Below are positions 7,571 to 15,979 of a stretch of DNA of 64,000 nt, in pieces. The stretch is from NCBI RefSeq assembly GCF_015351475.1, contig NZ_JADKPR010000015.1:62001-126000 (forward strand). Reading direction: 5' to 3'. Position 1 is the first letter of the stretch. The number at the start of each line of letters is the position of its first letter. The notes beneath the pieces are model-generated. The model was not told the origin of the DNA. It searched no databases and worked only from the letters and a program-made list of their open reading frames with translations. The stretch is from Flavobacterium sp. HJJ (lineage in GTDB: Bacteria > Bacteroidota > Bacteroidia > Flavobacteriales > Flavobacteriaceae). The position numbers and the translations under genes were made by a program.

Positions 7571-8719
7571 TTAAGCTTCAACAGCTTTCAATTCAGCTAA
7601 GCTTTCTTTCAAAGCGACTACGAATGCATCAATAGCTTCTTTTTTGATCGTCAAAGGCGGAAGAATTCTCAATAGATTTTTATTATTGGCACTTCCTGTG
7701 AAAATCAATTTTTCGACAATCAGTTTTTTGCGTAGCGGACCAACTTCAAAATCAAATTCTACTCCAAGCATCAATCCTTTTCCTTTTACCTTAATGATTT
7801 CAGGAACTTGTTTAATCGCTTCAAGGAAATACGCATAAACTTCATTTACGTTGTCAATCAGTTTTTGTTTTTCGATTACATCCAGAACAGCAATTCCAGC
7901 AGCACAGGCAAGGTGACTTCCTCCAAAAGTAGTTCCTAGCAATCCGTGGCTCGCTTTGAATATAGGTGAAATCAAAATACCACCAATTGGGAAACCATTC
8001 CCCATTCCTTTGGCAAGTGTAATAATGTCCGGTTTGATATTATGGTGTTGAAAAGCGAAAAACTTACCGCTTCTTCCGTAACCTGATTGTACTTCGTCTA
8101 AAATTAAAACCGCTTCGTATTGTTTGCAAAGTTTTTCTAATCCTTGGAAAAATTTGGTAGTTCCTTCGTCCAATCCTCCTACACCTTGAATTCCTTCAAT
8201 GATAACAGCACTAACATCACCTTTTTTCAATTCGGCTTCAACAGCTTCAAGGTTGTTTAATGACAAGAAAGTAACGACTTGCTGCGCATTGATTGGAGCA
8301 ACAATTTTCTTGTTGTCAGTAACAGCAACCGCTGCAGAAGTTCTTCCGTGGAAAGAGTTATCAAAAGCAATCACTCTTGATTTTCCGTTGTGGAAAGAAG
8401 CTAGTTTTAATGCATTTTCATTGGCTTCGGCTCCAGAACTGCACAAGAATAAGCTGTATTCTTCGCATCCTGAAAGTTTGCCAAGTTTTTCGGCCAATTC
8501 CACTTGTAATGGGTTTTGAATAGCATTTGAATAAAATCCTAGATTATCCAATTGATTTTTCAATTTGGCTACATAATCCGGTTGTGTGTGTCCAATAGAG
8601 ATTACTCCGTGGCCACTGTATAAGTCTAAATATTCTACTCCGTTTTCATCAGTAATTGTGCAATCTAGCGCTTTTATGGGAGTAATGTTGTATAATGGGT
8701 AAACGTCGAATAAGTTCAT
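7571..8719 (-). CDS. argD: Acetyl-/succinyl-ornithine aminotransferase
   Basis: A PLP-dependent class III aminotransferase that makes N-acylornithine from N-acylglutamate semialdehyde and glutamate. Visible motifs are SSGAEANENALKLA, FHGRTSAAVA, ILDEVQSGYGR and the PLP lysine in TLAKGMGNGFPIGG. The frame is open to 8779, but the first 20 residues are polar and low in complexity; the ATG at 8719 (MNLFDVYPLYN) gives the family N-terminus and an A-rich leader, so I use it. It follows argC by about 88 bases. Confidence 0.93.
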   Translation of the reverse strand: MNLFDVYPLYNITPIKALDCTITDENGVEYLDLYSGHGVISIGHTQPDYVAKLKNQLDNLGFYSNAIQNPLQVELAEKLGKLSGCEEYSLFLCSSGAEANENALKLASFHNGKSRVIAFDNSFHGRTSAAVAVTDNKKIVAPINAQQVVTFLSLNNLEAVEAELKKGDVSAVIIEGIQGVGGLDEGTTKFFQGLEKLCKQYEAVLILDEVQSGYGRSGKFFAFQHHNIKPDIITLAKGMGNGFPIGGILISPIFKASHGLLGTTFGGSHLACAAGIAVLDVIEKQKLIDNVNEVYAYFLEAIKQVPEIIKVKGKGLMLGVEFDFEVGPLRKKLIVEKLIFTGSANNKNLLRILPPLTIKKEAIDAFVVALKESLAELKAVEA

Positions 8720-8807
8720 TTTCTTTTTAGTTTTTGGTTGATTGTTGTTGGTTGTCGGCTCTAGCGTTGTTTCTATCAACTATTTACCAGCAACTATCAA
8801 CATAATA

Positions 8808-9785
8808 TTAAAATCCGCTTGGTTTCAAATGTAATCCTGTGGTTTCATCCAGTCCGAACATTAAATTCATGTTTTGGATAGCTTGCCCAGAGGCGCCTTT
8901 GACTAAATTATCGATCACCGAGGTGATCAAAATCCGGTTCCCTTTTTTTACTAAACTAATAATACATTTATTTGTTTGTACCACCTGCTTCATGTTGATA
9001 CCAGTTGTGGTAACAGTTACGAAAGGCTGGTTCTTATAAAATGCTTCATATTTGGCGACAATATCTTCCAAACTTTCGTTGCAAGCCGTGTATAAAGTAG
9101 CAAAAATTCCTCTTGGGAAATCCCCTCTGTTTGGAATGAAAAGCAATTCGTTTTTATAATCTGCCTGCAATTGGTGCAAACTTTCTGAAATTTCACCCAA
9201 ATGCTGGTGTTCGAAAGCTTTGTAATGCGACATATTGTTGTTCCTCCAGCTAAAATGTGAGGTTTCTGAAAGACTTACTCCGGCTCCTGTACTTCCAGTT
9301 GTAGCGTTGATGTGAACATCGTCGTTCAATAATTTGGCATACGCCAAAGGCAATAAAGCCAATTGGATTGCAGTAGCAAAACAACCGGGATTAGCTATAA
9401 ATTGAGCGTTTTTGATCGCAGTTTTGTTTAATTCCGGCAAGCCGTAAATGAATTTTTTACCGTCAAAAACTTCGTCTTTGTTCAATCTGAAGTCATTTCC
9501 CAAATCAATGATTTTGGTATGGCTTGCAAATTGGTTTTCAGTCAAAAAAGATTTCGATTTTCCATGTCCCAAACACAAGAAAACCACATTTACTTCAGGG
9601 TTTACTTTGTCGGTAAAGTTCATTTCGATATCGCCCAACAAATCGTGATGCGCCACCGAAAGTGGTTTACCTGCATTGGTCGTGCTGTACACAAAATCGA
9701 GTTTTGCATTTGGGTGAAACATCAGTATTCTGATGAGTTCTCCGGCCGTATAACCCGATCCGCCTATTATTCCAACATTAATCAT
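8808..9785 (-). CDS. argC: N-acyl-gamma-glutamyl-phosphate reductase
   Basis: Reduces N-acylglutamyl phosphate with NADPH, the third step of arginine synthesis. The dinucleotide motif GIIGGSGYTAGEL is at the N-terminus, and the catalytic cysteine is in ANPGCFATAI near residue 133. The 325 residues fit the type-1 family. It lies between argG (78 bases upstream, with a small palindrome in the gap) and argD. The nearby transcarbamylase suggests that its physiological substrate may be the succinylated form. Confidence 0.94.
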   Translation of the reverse strand: MINVGIIGGSGYTAGELIRILMFHPNAKLDFVYSTTNAGKPLSVAHHDLLGDIEMNFTDKVNPEVNVVFLCLGHGKSKSFLTENQFASHTKIIDLGNDFRLNKDEVFDGKKFIYGLPELNKTAIKNAQFIANPGCFATAIQLALLPLAYAKLLNDDVHINATTGSTGAGVSLSETSHFSWRNNNMSHYKAFEHQHLGEISESLHQLQADYKNELLFIPNRGDFPRGIFATLYTACNESLEDIVAKYEAFYKNQPFVTVTTTGINMKQVVQTNKCIISLVKKGNRILITSVIDNLVKGASGQAIQNMNLMFGLDETTGLHLKPSGF

Positions 9786-9813
9786 AATTTTTTATTTTTA
9801 TTTTGGTTGGTAG

Positions 9814-9834
9814 AGACGGGTTTCAAACCCGTCT
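9814..9834. repeat. Short REP-like palindrome in the argG-argC gap
   Basis: A perfect 10-bp arm pair around a single central base: AGACGGGTTT, then C, then AAACCCGTCT. It is GC-rich against an AT-rich background. Similar short palindromes (GTAGAGACG-type) are scattered in many Bacteroidota genomes, where they are thought to be REP elements moved by RAYT transposases. The only copy I see in this window is this one. Confidence 0.65.
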
Positions 9835-9863
9835 GTACTTTGTGGTTGAATAATATATAATAT

Positions 9864-11063
9864 TTATTCGTAAGTCTCTTGATTTACAGATGAAAATATA
9901 TTCTGTGCGTTACCTAAAATTTTGATGAATCCTTTGGCATCATCTGATGTCCAAGCGTTATTCATTTCTCCGTATTGACCAAAACCAGTGTTCATTAAAT
10001 CATTTTTGGATTCAATTCCGTCCAATGAAAAGTGGTATGGTTTAAGCGAAACAGTTACTGTTCCGTTTACGGTTTTTTGAGTGTCTTCAAGGAAAGTTTC
10101 GATGTTACGCATTACCGGATCTAAGAACTGACCTTCGTGGAATAACATTCCGTACCAGTTTCCTAGCTGCTCTTTCCAGTATTGTTGCCATTTTCCAAGT
10201 GTATGTTTTTCTAACAAATGGTGCGCTTTGATGATGATTAAAGGAGCAGCAGCTTCAAAACCAACTCTTCCTTTAATTCCTATAATGGTGTCACCTACGT
10301 GAATATCTCTTCCGATGGCGTAAGCGTTAGCTAGTTTTTCTAAAGTAACAATGTTGTTTGAAGGTTTGTCTTTTTTACCGTTTACAGCAACCAATTCTCC
10401 TTTTTCGAATTCTAAAGTCACTTTCTCTTCACCATTTTTTTGCAATTGTGAAGGATAAGCTTCGCTTGGTAATGGCTGTCCTGAAGTCAAAGTTTCTTTT
10501 CCTCCAACGCTTGTTCCCCATAAACCTTTGTTGATAGAATACTGTGCTTTTTCCCAAGAATATTCAACACCGTTTGCCTGTAAATAGGCAACTTCTTCTT
10601 GTCTTGAAAGTTTTAAGTCTCTGATAGGAGTGATGATTTCGATTTCAGGAGCGATGGTTTGGAAAATTAAGTCAAAACGAATCTGGTCATTTCCTGCACC
10701 TGTACTTCCGTGTGCAATCGCTTCAGCACCTACAGATTTTGCATATTTTATAGCTTCGATTGCCTGAAAAACACGCTCAGCACTTACAGATAGCGGGTAA
10801 GTGTTGTTTTTTAATACGTTTCCGTATATCAAATATTTGATGGCTTTGTCGTAATATTTATCAAGGATAGTCAAGTTAGCGTGTTTTGCACTTCCTAATT
10901 CATAAGCTCTGTCTTCAATCGCTTTTAATTCGGCATCGTCAAAACCGCCTGTGTTGATCAATACAGTATGAACTTCATATCCTTTTTCATTTTTTAAATA
11001 TTTAAGACAATATGATGTGTCCAATCCTCCGCTATATGCTAATACTACTTTTTTACTTCCCAT
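9864..11063 (-). CDS. argG: Argininosuccinate synthase
   Basis: Ligates citrulline and aspartate using ATP. The PP-loop ATP-binding motif LAYSGGLDTSY is at residues 7-17, and STGAGNDQIRFDL lies near residue 117. The 399 residues fit the family. It follows the upstream GNAT gene by about 50 bases and is probably on its transcript. The matching argininosuccinate lyase (argH) is not in this window, so it must lie elsewhere. Confidence 0.96.
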   Translation of the reverse strand: MGSKKVVLAYSGGLDTSYCLKYLKNEKGYEVHTVLINTGGFDDAELKAIEDRAYELGSAKHANLTILDKYYDKAIKYLIYGNVLKNNTYPLSVSAERVFQAIEAIKYAKSVGAEAIAHGSTGAGNDQIRFDLIFQTIAPEIEIITPIRDLKLSRQEEVAYLQANGVEYSWEKAQYSINKGLWGTSVGGKETLTSGQPLPSEAYPSQLQKNGEEKVTLEFEKGELVAVNGKKDKPSNNIVTLEKLANAYAIGRDIHVGDTIIGIKGRVGFEAAAPLIIIKAHHLLEKHTLGKWQQYWKEQLGNWYGMLFHEGQFLDPVMRNIETFLEDTQKTVNGTVTVSLKPYHFSLDGIESKNDLMNTGFGQYGEMNNAWTSDDAKGFIKILGNAQNIFSSVNQETYE

Positions 11064-11114
11064 TTTGTATTGTTTTGTGGAGTTTGAAAAGCTCCGATTT
11101 GATAAATTATATTT

Positions 11115-11744
11115 TTAACTTTTGGTTTCTTTTTTTAAAAAAAGCGCTTGTTTAATTTCTTTCAAACGATTCCAAATCCTTACGTTGTAGGGATGTTTTG
11201 GCGGATCTTTTGGTTTTTCTTTTGGATCATAAAGCATTCCGGTACACAAACACATTTTGTAATCTTTGCTTTTTAGGATTTCAAAATTGGTACAGGTCTG
11301 GCATCCTTTCCAAAAACTTGGGTCATTGGTCAATTCTGAAAAAGGAACCGGTTTGTATCCTAATTCCGAATTGATTTTCATTACTGCAAGACCAGTTGTG
11401 ATTCCGAAAACTTTAGCTTCAGGATATTTTTTTAATGAATAGTCAAATACAAAAGATTTAATTTTTTTTGCCAGTCCCAAATTTCTGTAATCCGGATGTA
11501 CAATCAAACCGGAATGAGCCACAAACTGACCATGCTGCCAGCTTTCGATATAGCAGAAACCGGCAAAAATCCCGTTGTTAAGCGCAATTACAGCATCACC
11601 TTTTTCCATCTTTTTTATGATGTATTCCGGCGTTCTTTTGGCAATTCCAGTACCTCTCAGCAGGGCAGAAGATTCTATCGTGTCGCATATTTCCTGCGCA
11701 TACTTATGATGTTCTTCCTGAGTTACTACAATAGAAATGTTCAT
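11115..11744 (-). CDS. GNAT acyltransferase, candidate N-acylglutamate synthase
   Basis: A GNAT protein of 209 residues and the first gene of the arginine cluster. The acyl-CoA motif is HPDYRNLGLAKKI (83-95). After the GNAT core it carries four cysteines in the pattern C-x2-C-x13-C-x-C (C148, C151, C165, C167), which could bind zinc. No classical argA or argJ is seen here, and from memory a GNAT next to argG was assigned the missing first step (acylation of glutamate) in Bacteroides by fitness genetics. That makes this the best candidate for the N-succinyl- or N-acetyl-glutamate synthase. The assignment is by position and pathway gap; no residue in it proves the substrate. Confidence 0.7.
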   Translation of the reverse strand: MNISIVVTQEEHHKYAQEICDTIESSALLRGTGIAKRTPEYIIKKMEKGDAVIALNNGIFAGFCYIESWQHGQFVAHSGLIVHPDYRNLGLAKKIKSFVFDYSLKKYPEAKVFGITTGLAVMKINSELGYKPVPFSELTNDPSFWKGCQTCTNFEILKSKDYKMCLCTGMLYDPKEKPKDPPKHPYNVRIWNRLKEIKQALFLKKETKS

Positions 11745-11986
11745 TTCAAGAGTTATATTTTAGGTTAAAAAATGTGCTGTAACAGAGTTTGTCCTGCTCA
11801 TTTTCTGTAATGCCAAATATAAGGCAAATACAATAAATGGCAATCCAAATAATTGAATTACAGAGAGATAAAATTTGTTTGGTGATTTCTTCTGGATTTA
11901 TTAATCCAAATAAAAATGGAAATAATTTCAAAACGATAAAAATAAAAAATGAATAATATAATACGATTACACAATGGAGGCTATAA

Positions 11987-12067
11987 CTATAGCATCCGTA
12001 CTTCGGGAGAAGTCCTAAGTGTCATTATCCGAGAGATAACTGTTTTATATGTTTTTATTTTTTTCAT
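11987..12067 (-). CDS. 26-residue arginine-containing leader ORF
   Basis: An ATG-started reading frame of 26 codons plus TAG directly after a -7 box and some 240 bases before the GNAT-argG cluster. It has three Arg codons, at positions 13, 18 and 24, and all three are CGG or AGG, although AGA and CGT would be expected in this AT-rich genome. The RNA over it can fold: ACTTC-TCCC-GAAGT and GCTAT-AGTT-ATAGC. This is the layout of an attenuation leader that senses arginyl-tRNA. The ATG is very close to the expected transcript start, so translation would be nearly leaderless. An unrecognised riboswitch is the main alternative. Confidence 0.5.
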   Translation of the reverse strand: MKKIKTYKTVISRIMTLRTSPEVRML

Positions 12068-12072
12068 CGGTG

Positions 12073-12080
12073 CAAAAGTA
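12073..12080 (-). promoter_or_regulatory. Promoter -7 box for the arginine cluster
   Basis: The minus strand reads TACTTTTG, an exact match to the Bacteroidota -7 consensus TAnnTTTG, followed by CACC. I see no good TTG at the -33 position. Transcription would begin at about 12067-12069, giving a leader of roughly 320 nt before the first enzyme gene. Confidence 0.6.
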
Positions 12081-12383
12081 CAATTATTTTTAATTAATAA
12101 ATGCTAAAAAAACGGTAAAAGTGATTTTTTTAACAAAACGAATTATTTTTGTAATAAAAAGTAATTTAAAAATGTAAACAGCTGTTTTTATGGGTAATTT
12201 TTCTTTTTAATGAGGTGTGGAGCTTTTTATGTTTGAATTATTTTAAATGAAATGGGGAACTTTTTGTTTTGTGATTTTATACAGAGTATGGTGTTAATGT
12301 ACTTTTAAAATTTGTAATTGATATTTGGTATATTTGGAAAGGAAATAGGACTGTTCATTTTTTTAACCAACTAATATTGAATC

Positions 12384-12860
12384 ATGAGAACATTATTTAT
12401 TTTATTATTAGTATCTATCAATTTTGCCTTTGGACAAGTATCCAAAGATTCGGAATTGTTTTTGGCTTTACAGAAACACGACAGTATCTTCTTTGAGAGA
12501 GGTTTTAATAGGTGTGACATCGATTATCTTGTAAGAATGACACATAAAGATTTGGTGTTTTATCACGATCGAGGCGGAATTCAAGATAAAAATAAGTTTT
12601 TGGAAAACACAAAGAAGAATCTTTGTTCTGACAGTAATAAAAAGCCAATTCGCAAAGTACGTAAAGAATCTTTGGAAGTTTTTCCGTTATATAATAATGG
12701 TGTTCTTTACGGGGCTGTTCAAACCGGTATTCATGACTTTTTTATCCGGGAACCAAATAAGGAAGACATATACACAGGAACTGCAAAAATTACACATGTT
12801 TACTTACTGGAGAATAAAGAATGGATTCTCAAAGAAGTTTTGAGTTTTGATCACAAGTAA
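12384..12860 (+). CDS. Secreted NTF2-like (DUF4440-type) protein
   Basis: A small exported protein of 158 residues. The first ~18 residues (MRTLFILLLVSINFAFG) are a signal peptide. The rest resembles NTF2-like DUF4440 proteins: an N-terminal helix, then LVFYHDRGGIQDKNKFLEN, and a C-terminal strand pair ending KEWILKEVLSFDHK. The exact function is unknown; members of this fold often bind small ligands. A possible -7 box TATATTTG lies at 12329-12336. It is followed almost at once by a decayed gene. Confidence 0.7.
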   Translation: MRTLFILLLVSINFAFGQVSKDSELFLALQKHDSIFFERGFNRCDIDYLVRMTHKDLVFYHDRGGIQDKNKFLENTKKNLCSDSNKKPIRKVRKESLEVFPLYNNGVLYGAVQTGIHDFFIREPNKEDIYTGTAKITHVYLLENKEWILKEVLSFDHK

Positions 12861-12861
12861 T

Positions 12862-13274
12862 ATGGGAGAAAAACAAAGAAAAAAGAAACTGCTTATTCGT
12901 AATATAATCAAAAATTTTACTGTTATAGTTTTGATAGGTGTTGTTCAATACTATTTTATAAAGGACAAACCTGCCTGCAATGAATCACAGCTTTGGTAAC
13001 CAAATATAATACTGCCTGTCCTGTGATGATAAGTAATGATATCTGCATGGAGAGTGTGAATCAATTGCCTATTTTACTTTTAGTCCGTGTTTTGAAAAAG
13101 AGTATTGATGTTACGGCTTTGAAAAAGTCCGTACAGAAAGAAATATTGGATGCTTCCAAGGCAAATCCCAGTCTTGAAGCATTTAGAAGCAATGAATCAA
13201 CGGTGGTTTATCATTATATGGACAGTAATCAGGAAAATTTATTCATTGTTGCGTTAACTCCAGAAATGTATTAA
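12862..13274 (+). pseudogene. Split membrane-anchored hypothetical gene (probable frameshifts)
   Basis: Two consecutive frames look like pieces of one gene. The first (12862-12999, 45 residues) starts MGEKQRKKKLL and has one membrane helix; the second, in a different frame from 12993, has no good start codon (TTG only) and ends at 13274 with KNSVTY-like character: SIDVTALKKSVQKEILDASK, then STVVYHYMDSNQ. Joined by one added base they give a membrane-anchored protein with NTACPV next. Near 13070 the sequence also looks slipped: another frame reads YFTFSP just before the recovered VLKKSIDV. I do not recognise the family with certainty. Sequencing error is possible for one shift but less so for two. 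Confidence 0.45.
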
Positions 13275-13487
13275 TGTTTTTTTGAACTATTAAAAATCTG
13301 GCTTTTTCTAAATAAAATTATCCTTCTAAAAACAATTTGTTAACTATATCGTTTGATAGTTTTTAATATCCATTTTAAATAAAATTAATCGTCCAAATAT
13401 GATAAATATCAATATTTGCAAGGTTTCATGATTCTAAATTTGTTCTTTCATTGACAAGGATAAGTTAGCCTGAACTTTTTGACAGCT

Positions 13488-13495
13488 TAGATTTG
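13488..13495 (+). promoter_or_regulatory. -7 box upstream of the carbonic anhydrase gene
   Basis: TAGATTTG matches TAnnTTTG. It overlaps the most upstream possible TTG start of the carbonic anhydrase, so the ATG at 13517 is the better start. Confidence 0.5.
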
Positions 13496-13516
13496 TCGCA
13501 ATTTAGGAAAACGATC

Positions 13517-14179
13517 ATGATTAAAAAAGGACTGCTTTATCTATTATTTATAAGCGTATTTTCTGCTTGTAACCACTTTGAAAAAAACAATTTAACTCCG
13601 TTTCAAAAACTAGAAGAGGGGAATAAAAGATTTGCTTCGGGTAAACCCATGCATCCCGATGAAACGCTGGAACGGCTACGGGAACTCAAAAAAGGACAGC
13701 ATCCTTTTGCTGCTGTGGTAAGCTGTGCAGATTCCAGAGTACCGGCCGAACTTGTTTTTGATCAAGGACTTGGAGATATTTTTTCAATCAGAACTGCAGG
13801 AAATGTGATTGGAGATTATGAATTAGGGAGTTTGGAATATGCTGTTGAACATCTGGACTGCAAATTGATTGTTGTAATGGGGCATAAAAGCTGTGGAGCC
13901 ATAAAAGCATTCATTGATTCAAAAGGCCATTATGATCACAAGGATCACATCAAAAATATAATCAACTATATCGAAAGTGAGAGCGAAGAAAAAAATCTTT
14001 CTAGTACCGATAAATTGTCTATCGATAATGCCATAGATGCTAATATTGCCCACGGAGTTGCTTTCTTGAAAACGGCAGAACCCATTTTGAAAGAGCGTTT
14101 TGATCACAAGAAAATTACAATTATTGGTGCACTGTATGATATTGAATCTGGCAAAGTGACTTTTAAAAATATACAATAA
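13517..14179 (+). CDS. Beta-class carbonic anhydrase, predicted lipoprotein
   Basis: Interconverts CO2 and bicarbonate. The beta-class zinc motifs are present: SCADSR (Cys and Asp-Arg pair) and, about 60 residues on, GHKSCGA (His and Cys). Unlike most bacterial enzymes of this class it begins with a lipoprotein signal: MIKKGLLYLLFISVFSAC, with the lipid cysteine at residue 18 from the ATG at 13517. It is therefore predicted to sit in the periplasm or on the outer membrane. The downstream porin starts 6 bases after its stop, so they form an operon. The length is normal for the family. Confidence 0.88.
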   Translation: MIKKGLLYLLFISVFSACNHFEKNNLTPFQKLEEGNKRFASGKPMHPDETLERLRELKKGQHPFAAVVSCADSRVPAELVFDQGLGDIFSIRTAGNVIGDYELGSLEYAVEHLDCKLIVVMGHKSCGAIKAFIDSKGHYDHKDHIKNIINYIESESEEKNLSSTDKLSIDNAIDANIAHGVAFLKTAEPILKERFDHKKITIIGALYDIESGKVTFKNIQ

Positions 14180-14185
14180 GTTATA

Positions 14186-15361
14186 ATGAAAAATTACTTT
14201 ATTTGCTGCATGTCTCTCATGGTGTCGCTTTTTTCTTTTGGACAAAATGAAATCCCGAAAGAAACTGTTTCGACAGCTTCCTTGATACCAACTTCGAAAT
14301 TCTCGCTGTTAAAAGATGTAGATGTTATCTTTAATTCCCGTTTCGCTTTCGATAATTATTTTGCGGATAGCGAGCATGTGAATTCACTTTTTTCGATTAA
14401 TCAGTTCCGATTTGAAGTTAAAGGTAAAATCCATGATAAAGTTTTCTTTAGATTCCGAAACCGATATACCAAAATTGCCGATCCCAACACAATTGACAAT
14501 GCCAGCCGTGCGGTTGATATGGCTTATTTGACCATCGATGCTGCTCCGCAAACGAAATTATCTTTTGGAAAAATGATTGGTGATTGGGGAGGTTACGAAC
14601 TCCTAACAAATCCAATTGAAATTTTATCGTATAACACGATTAATAATTATGGTGAAAATTTCATGGTGGGTGCATCGCTTTTATATGCATTAGCAGATCA
14701 TAAGAACAAATTCAATTTTCAGGTGCTGAATGCAAGAACCAAAACGTTTCAGGATCAATTTGGTACCACGATTCCACCGGGAATTACAGCTACAGAAACA
14801 CCATTGGCGGGAGTTGCAAACTGGAAAGGAAGTTTGTTTGACGGGAAATTGGAAACTACCTATAGTTATGGTTATTTTATGGATGCCAAAAATGCCGGCC
14901 GAAGCTTAATTTCTCTAGGGAACAAGTATAAAAATAATAAACTGCTGCTGTATTATGATTTTCAGTACAGTAAAGAGGATTTGGATCAAAAATGTGTGGT
15001 TTCGAACATCATCAAAGCTAAGCACCCATATGCAGCAGAAAATGTTGCTTATGTCGAAAACTGGATTAGAGCTGAGTACCAGATTCGTCCAAAATTAAAT
15101 CTTTTGCTTACTCTAATGAATGACAATTCGTACTGGAAAGGCAATCTCGATTCTAATAAAAACAATCATATGCTTACTTCATATGGAATTATTCCAACGA
15201 TTGAATATTCGCCTTTCGCGGACTTAAATATGAAGTTTTATGCAGGTTATATTGCTAAGAAAAATAATTATTCGTCCTATGCCAAAGATAATTTTGGCGC
15301 TGTGAACGGAACCTCAGGACAGCTTAGTTTCGGAATTATTGCTCCATTGTTAGTACTGTAA
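14186..15361 (+). CDS. Outer-membrane porin, phosphate-selective porin O/P-like
   Basis: A predicted beta-barrel of 391 residues with signal peptide MKNYFICCMSLMVSLFSFG. Alternating strands such as FRFEVKGKIHDKVFFRFRNRY and LETTYSYGYFMDAK, and a run of amphipathic strands to a hydrophobic C-terminus, fit the O/P porin superfamily. It follows the carbonic anhydrase lipoprotein by 6 bases. A shared role in handling bicarbonate or CO2 at the envelope is a reasonable guess, but the ion carried cannot be read from the sequence. Confidence 0.7.
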   Translation: MKNYFICCMSLMVSLFSFGQNEIPKETVSTASLIPTSKFSLLKDVDVIFNSRFAFDNYFADSEHVNSLFSINQFRFEVKGKIHDKVFFRFRNRYTKIADPNTIDNASRAVDMAYLTIDAAPQTKLSFGKMIGDWGGYELLTNPIEILSYNTINNYGENFMVGASLLYALADHKNKFNFQVLNARTKTFQDQFGTTIPPGITATETPLAGVANWKGSLFDGKLETTYSYGYFMDAKNAGRSLISLGNKYKNNKLLLYYDFQYSKEDLDQKCVVSNIIKAKHPYAAENVAYVENWIRAEYQIRPKLNLLLTLMNDNSYWKGNLDSNKNNHMLTSYGIIPTIEYSPFADLNMKFYAGYIAKKNNYSSYAKDNFGAVNGTSGQLSFGIIAPLLVL

Positions 15362-15390
15362 TGAATCAGATTTTTCGATGTAACATATTA

Positions 15391-15442
15391 TTTCATGTAT
15401 AACATTAGTTTTACTCAATGCATCTAATGTTATTCATGAAAT
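15391..15442. terminator. Hairpin between the porin gene and the convergent gene
   Basis: Arms of about 18 bp (TTTCATGTATAACATTAG against CTAATGTTATTCATGAAA, one bulge) enclose ~15 bp. The right arm overlaps the last codons of the convergent minus-strand gene. It has the position of a shared terminator, but there is no strong T-run. Confidence 0.5.
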
Positions 15443-15977
15443 ATGTTTCAGGCTGGTATGTTTTTCCGTCAAGTTCGGCAGTGAATTCTTTTTTGAAAAC
15501 ATAATCTTCTACGTCTGTTAGGTATTTTATACGCATTAAAATAGCCGGAGATTTTTTCAGCTCTTCGTAATTGTCTTTTGCAAACATAAATGTTCCGGCT
15601 TTTACCCTGTTGTCAAAGCCTTTGTCATCACGAATTAATGATCCGCAGTTTACTTGGTCAATGTGTATAAGCGTTACAATTTTACCATTTTGCAGCTGTA
15701 GAAAGATTTTTGAATTTTTGTCAAAACAATTAGCTTTTACAAAGTCTTTGCTTTTTTGAATAAACTGCAGTGATAAAGTTGGCAGTCCGTCTGTTAATGC
15801 TAAGGAACAAAAAATGTAATTCGAATTTCCTCCAAAGACTTTTTCATGAATTAAGTATTCTTTTGTTGATTTGTATGTACCGATTGAATCGGTAACATTA
15901 GTAGAGTATTCACAAGGTTTTTGAGCGTAAAGTGTAATATTTAATATGCAGAATGCTAGAACTAGTATGTGTTTCAT
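15411..15977 (-). CDS. Exported hypothetical protein
   Basis: Unrecognised. From the ATG at 15977 it has 188 residues and begins with a signal peptide (MKHILVLAFCILNITLYAQ); the frame is open to 15998 but those extra residues are polar and precede the signal, so the later start is better. It has several cysteines (KPCEYS, NCFDKN, VNCGSL, IRCIE) that could form disulfides outside the cytoplasm. With the later start it lies 2 bases beyond the methyltransferase stop on the same strand, so it may be cotranscribed with it. Confidence 0.6.
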   Translation of the reverse strand: MKHILVLAFCILNITLYAQKPCEYSTNVTDSIGTYKSTKEYLIHEKVFGGNSNYIFCSLALTDGLPTLSLQFIQKSKDFVKANCFDKNSKIFLQLQNGKIVTLIHIDQVNCGSLIRDDKGFDNRVKAGTFMFAKDNYEELKKSPAILMRIKYLTDVEDYVFKKEFTAELDGKTYQPETYFMNNIRCIE

Positions 15978-15979
15978 TT

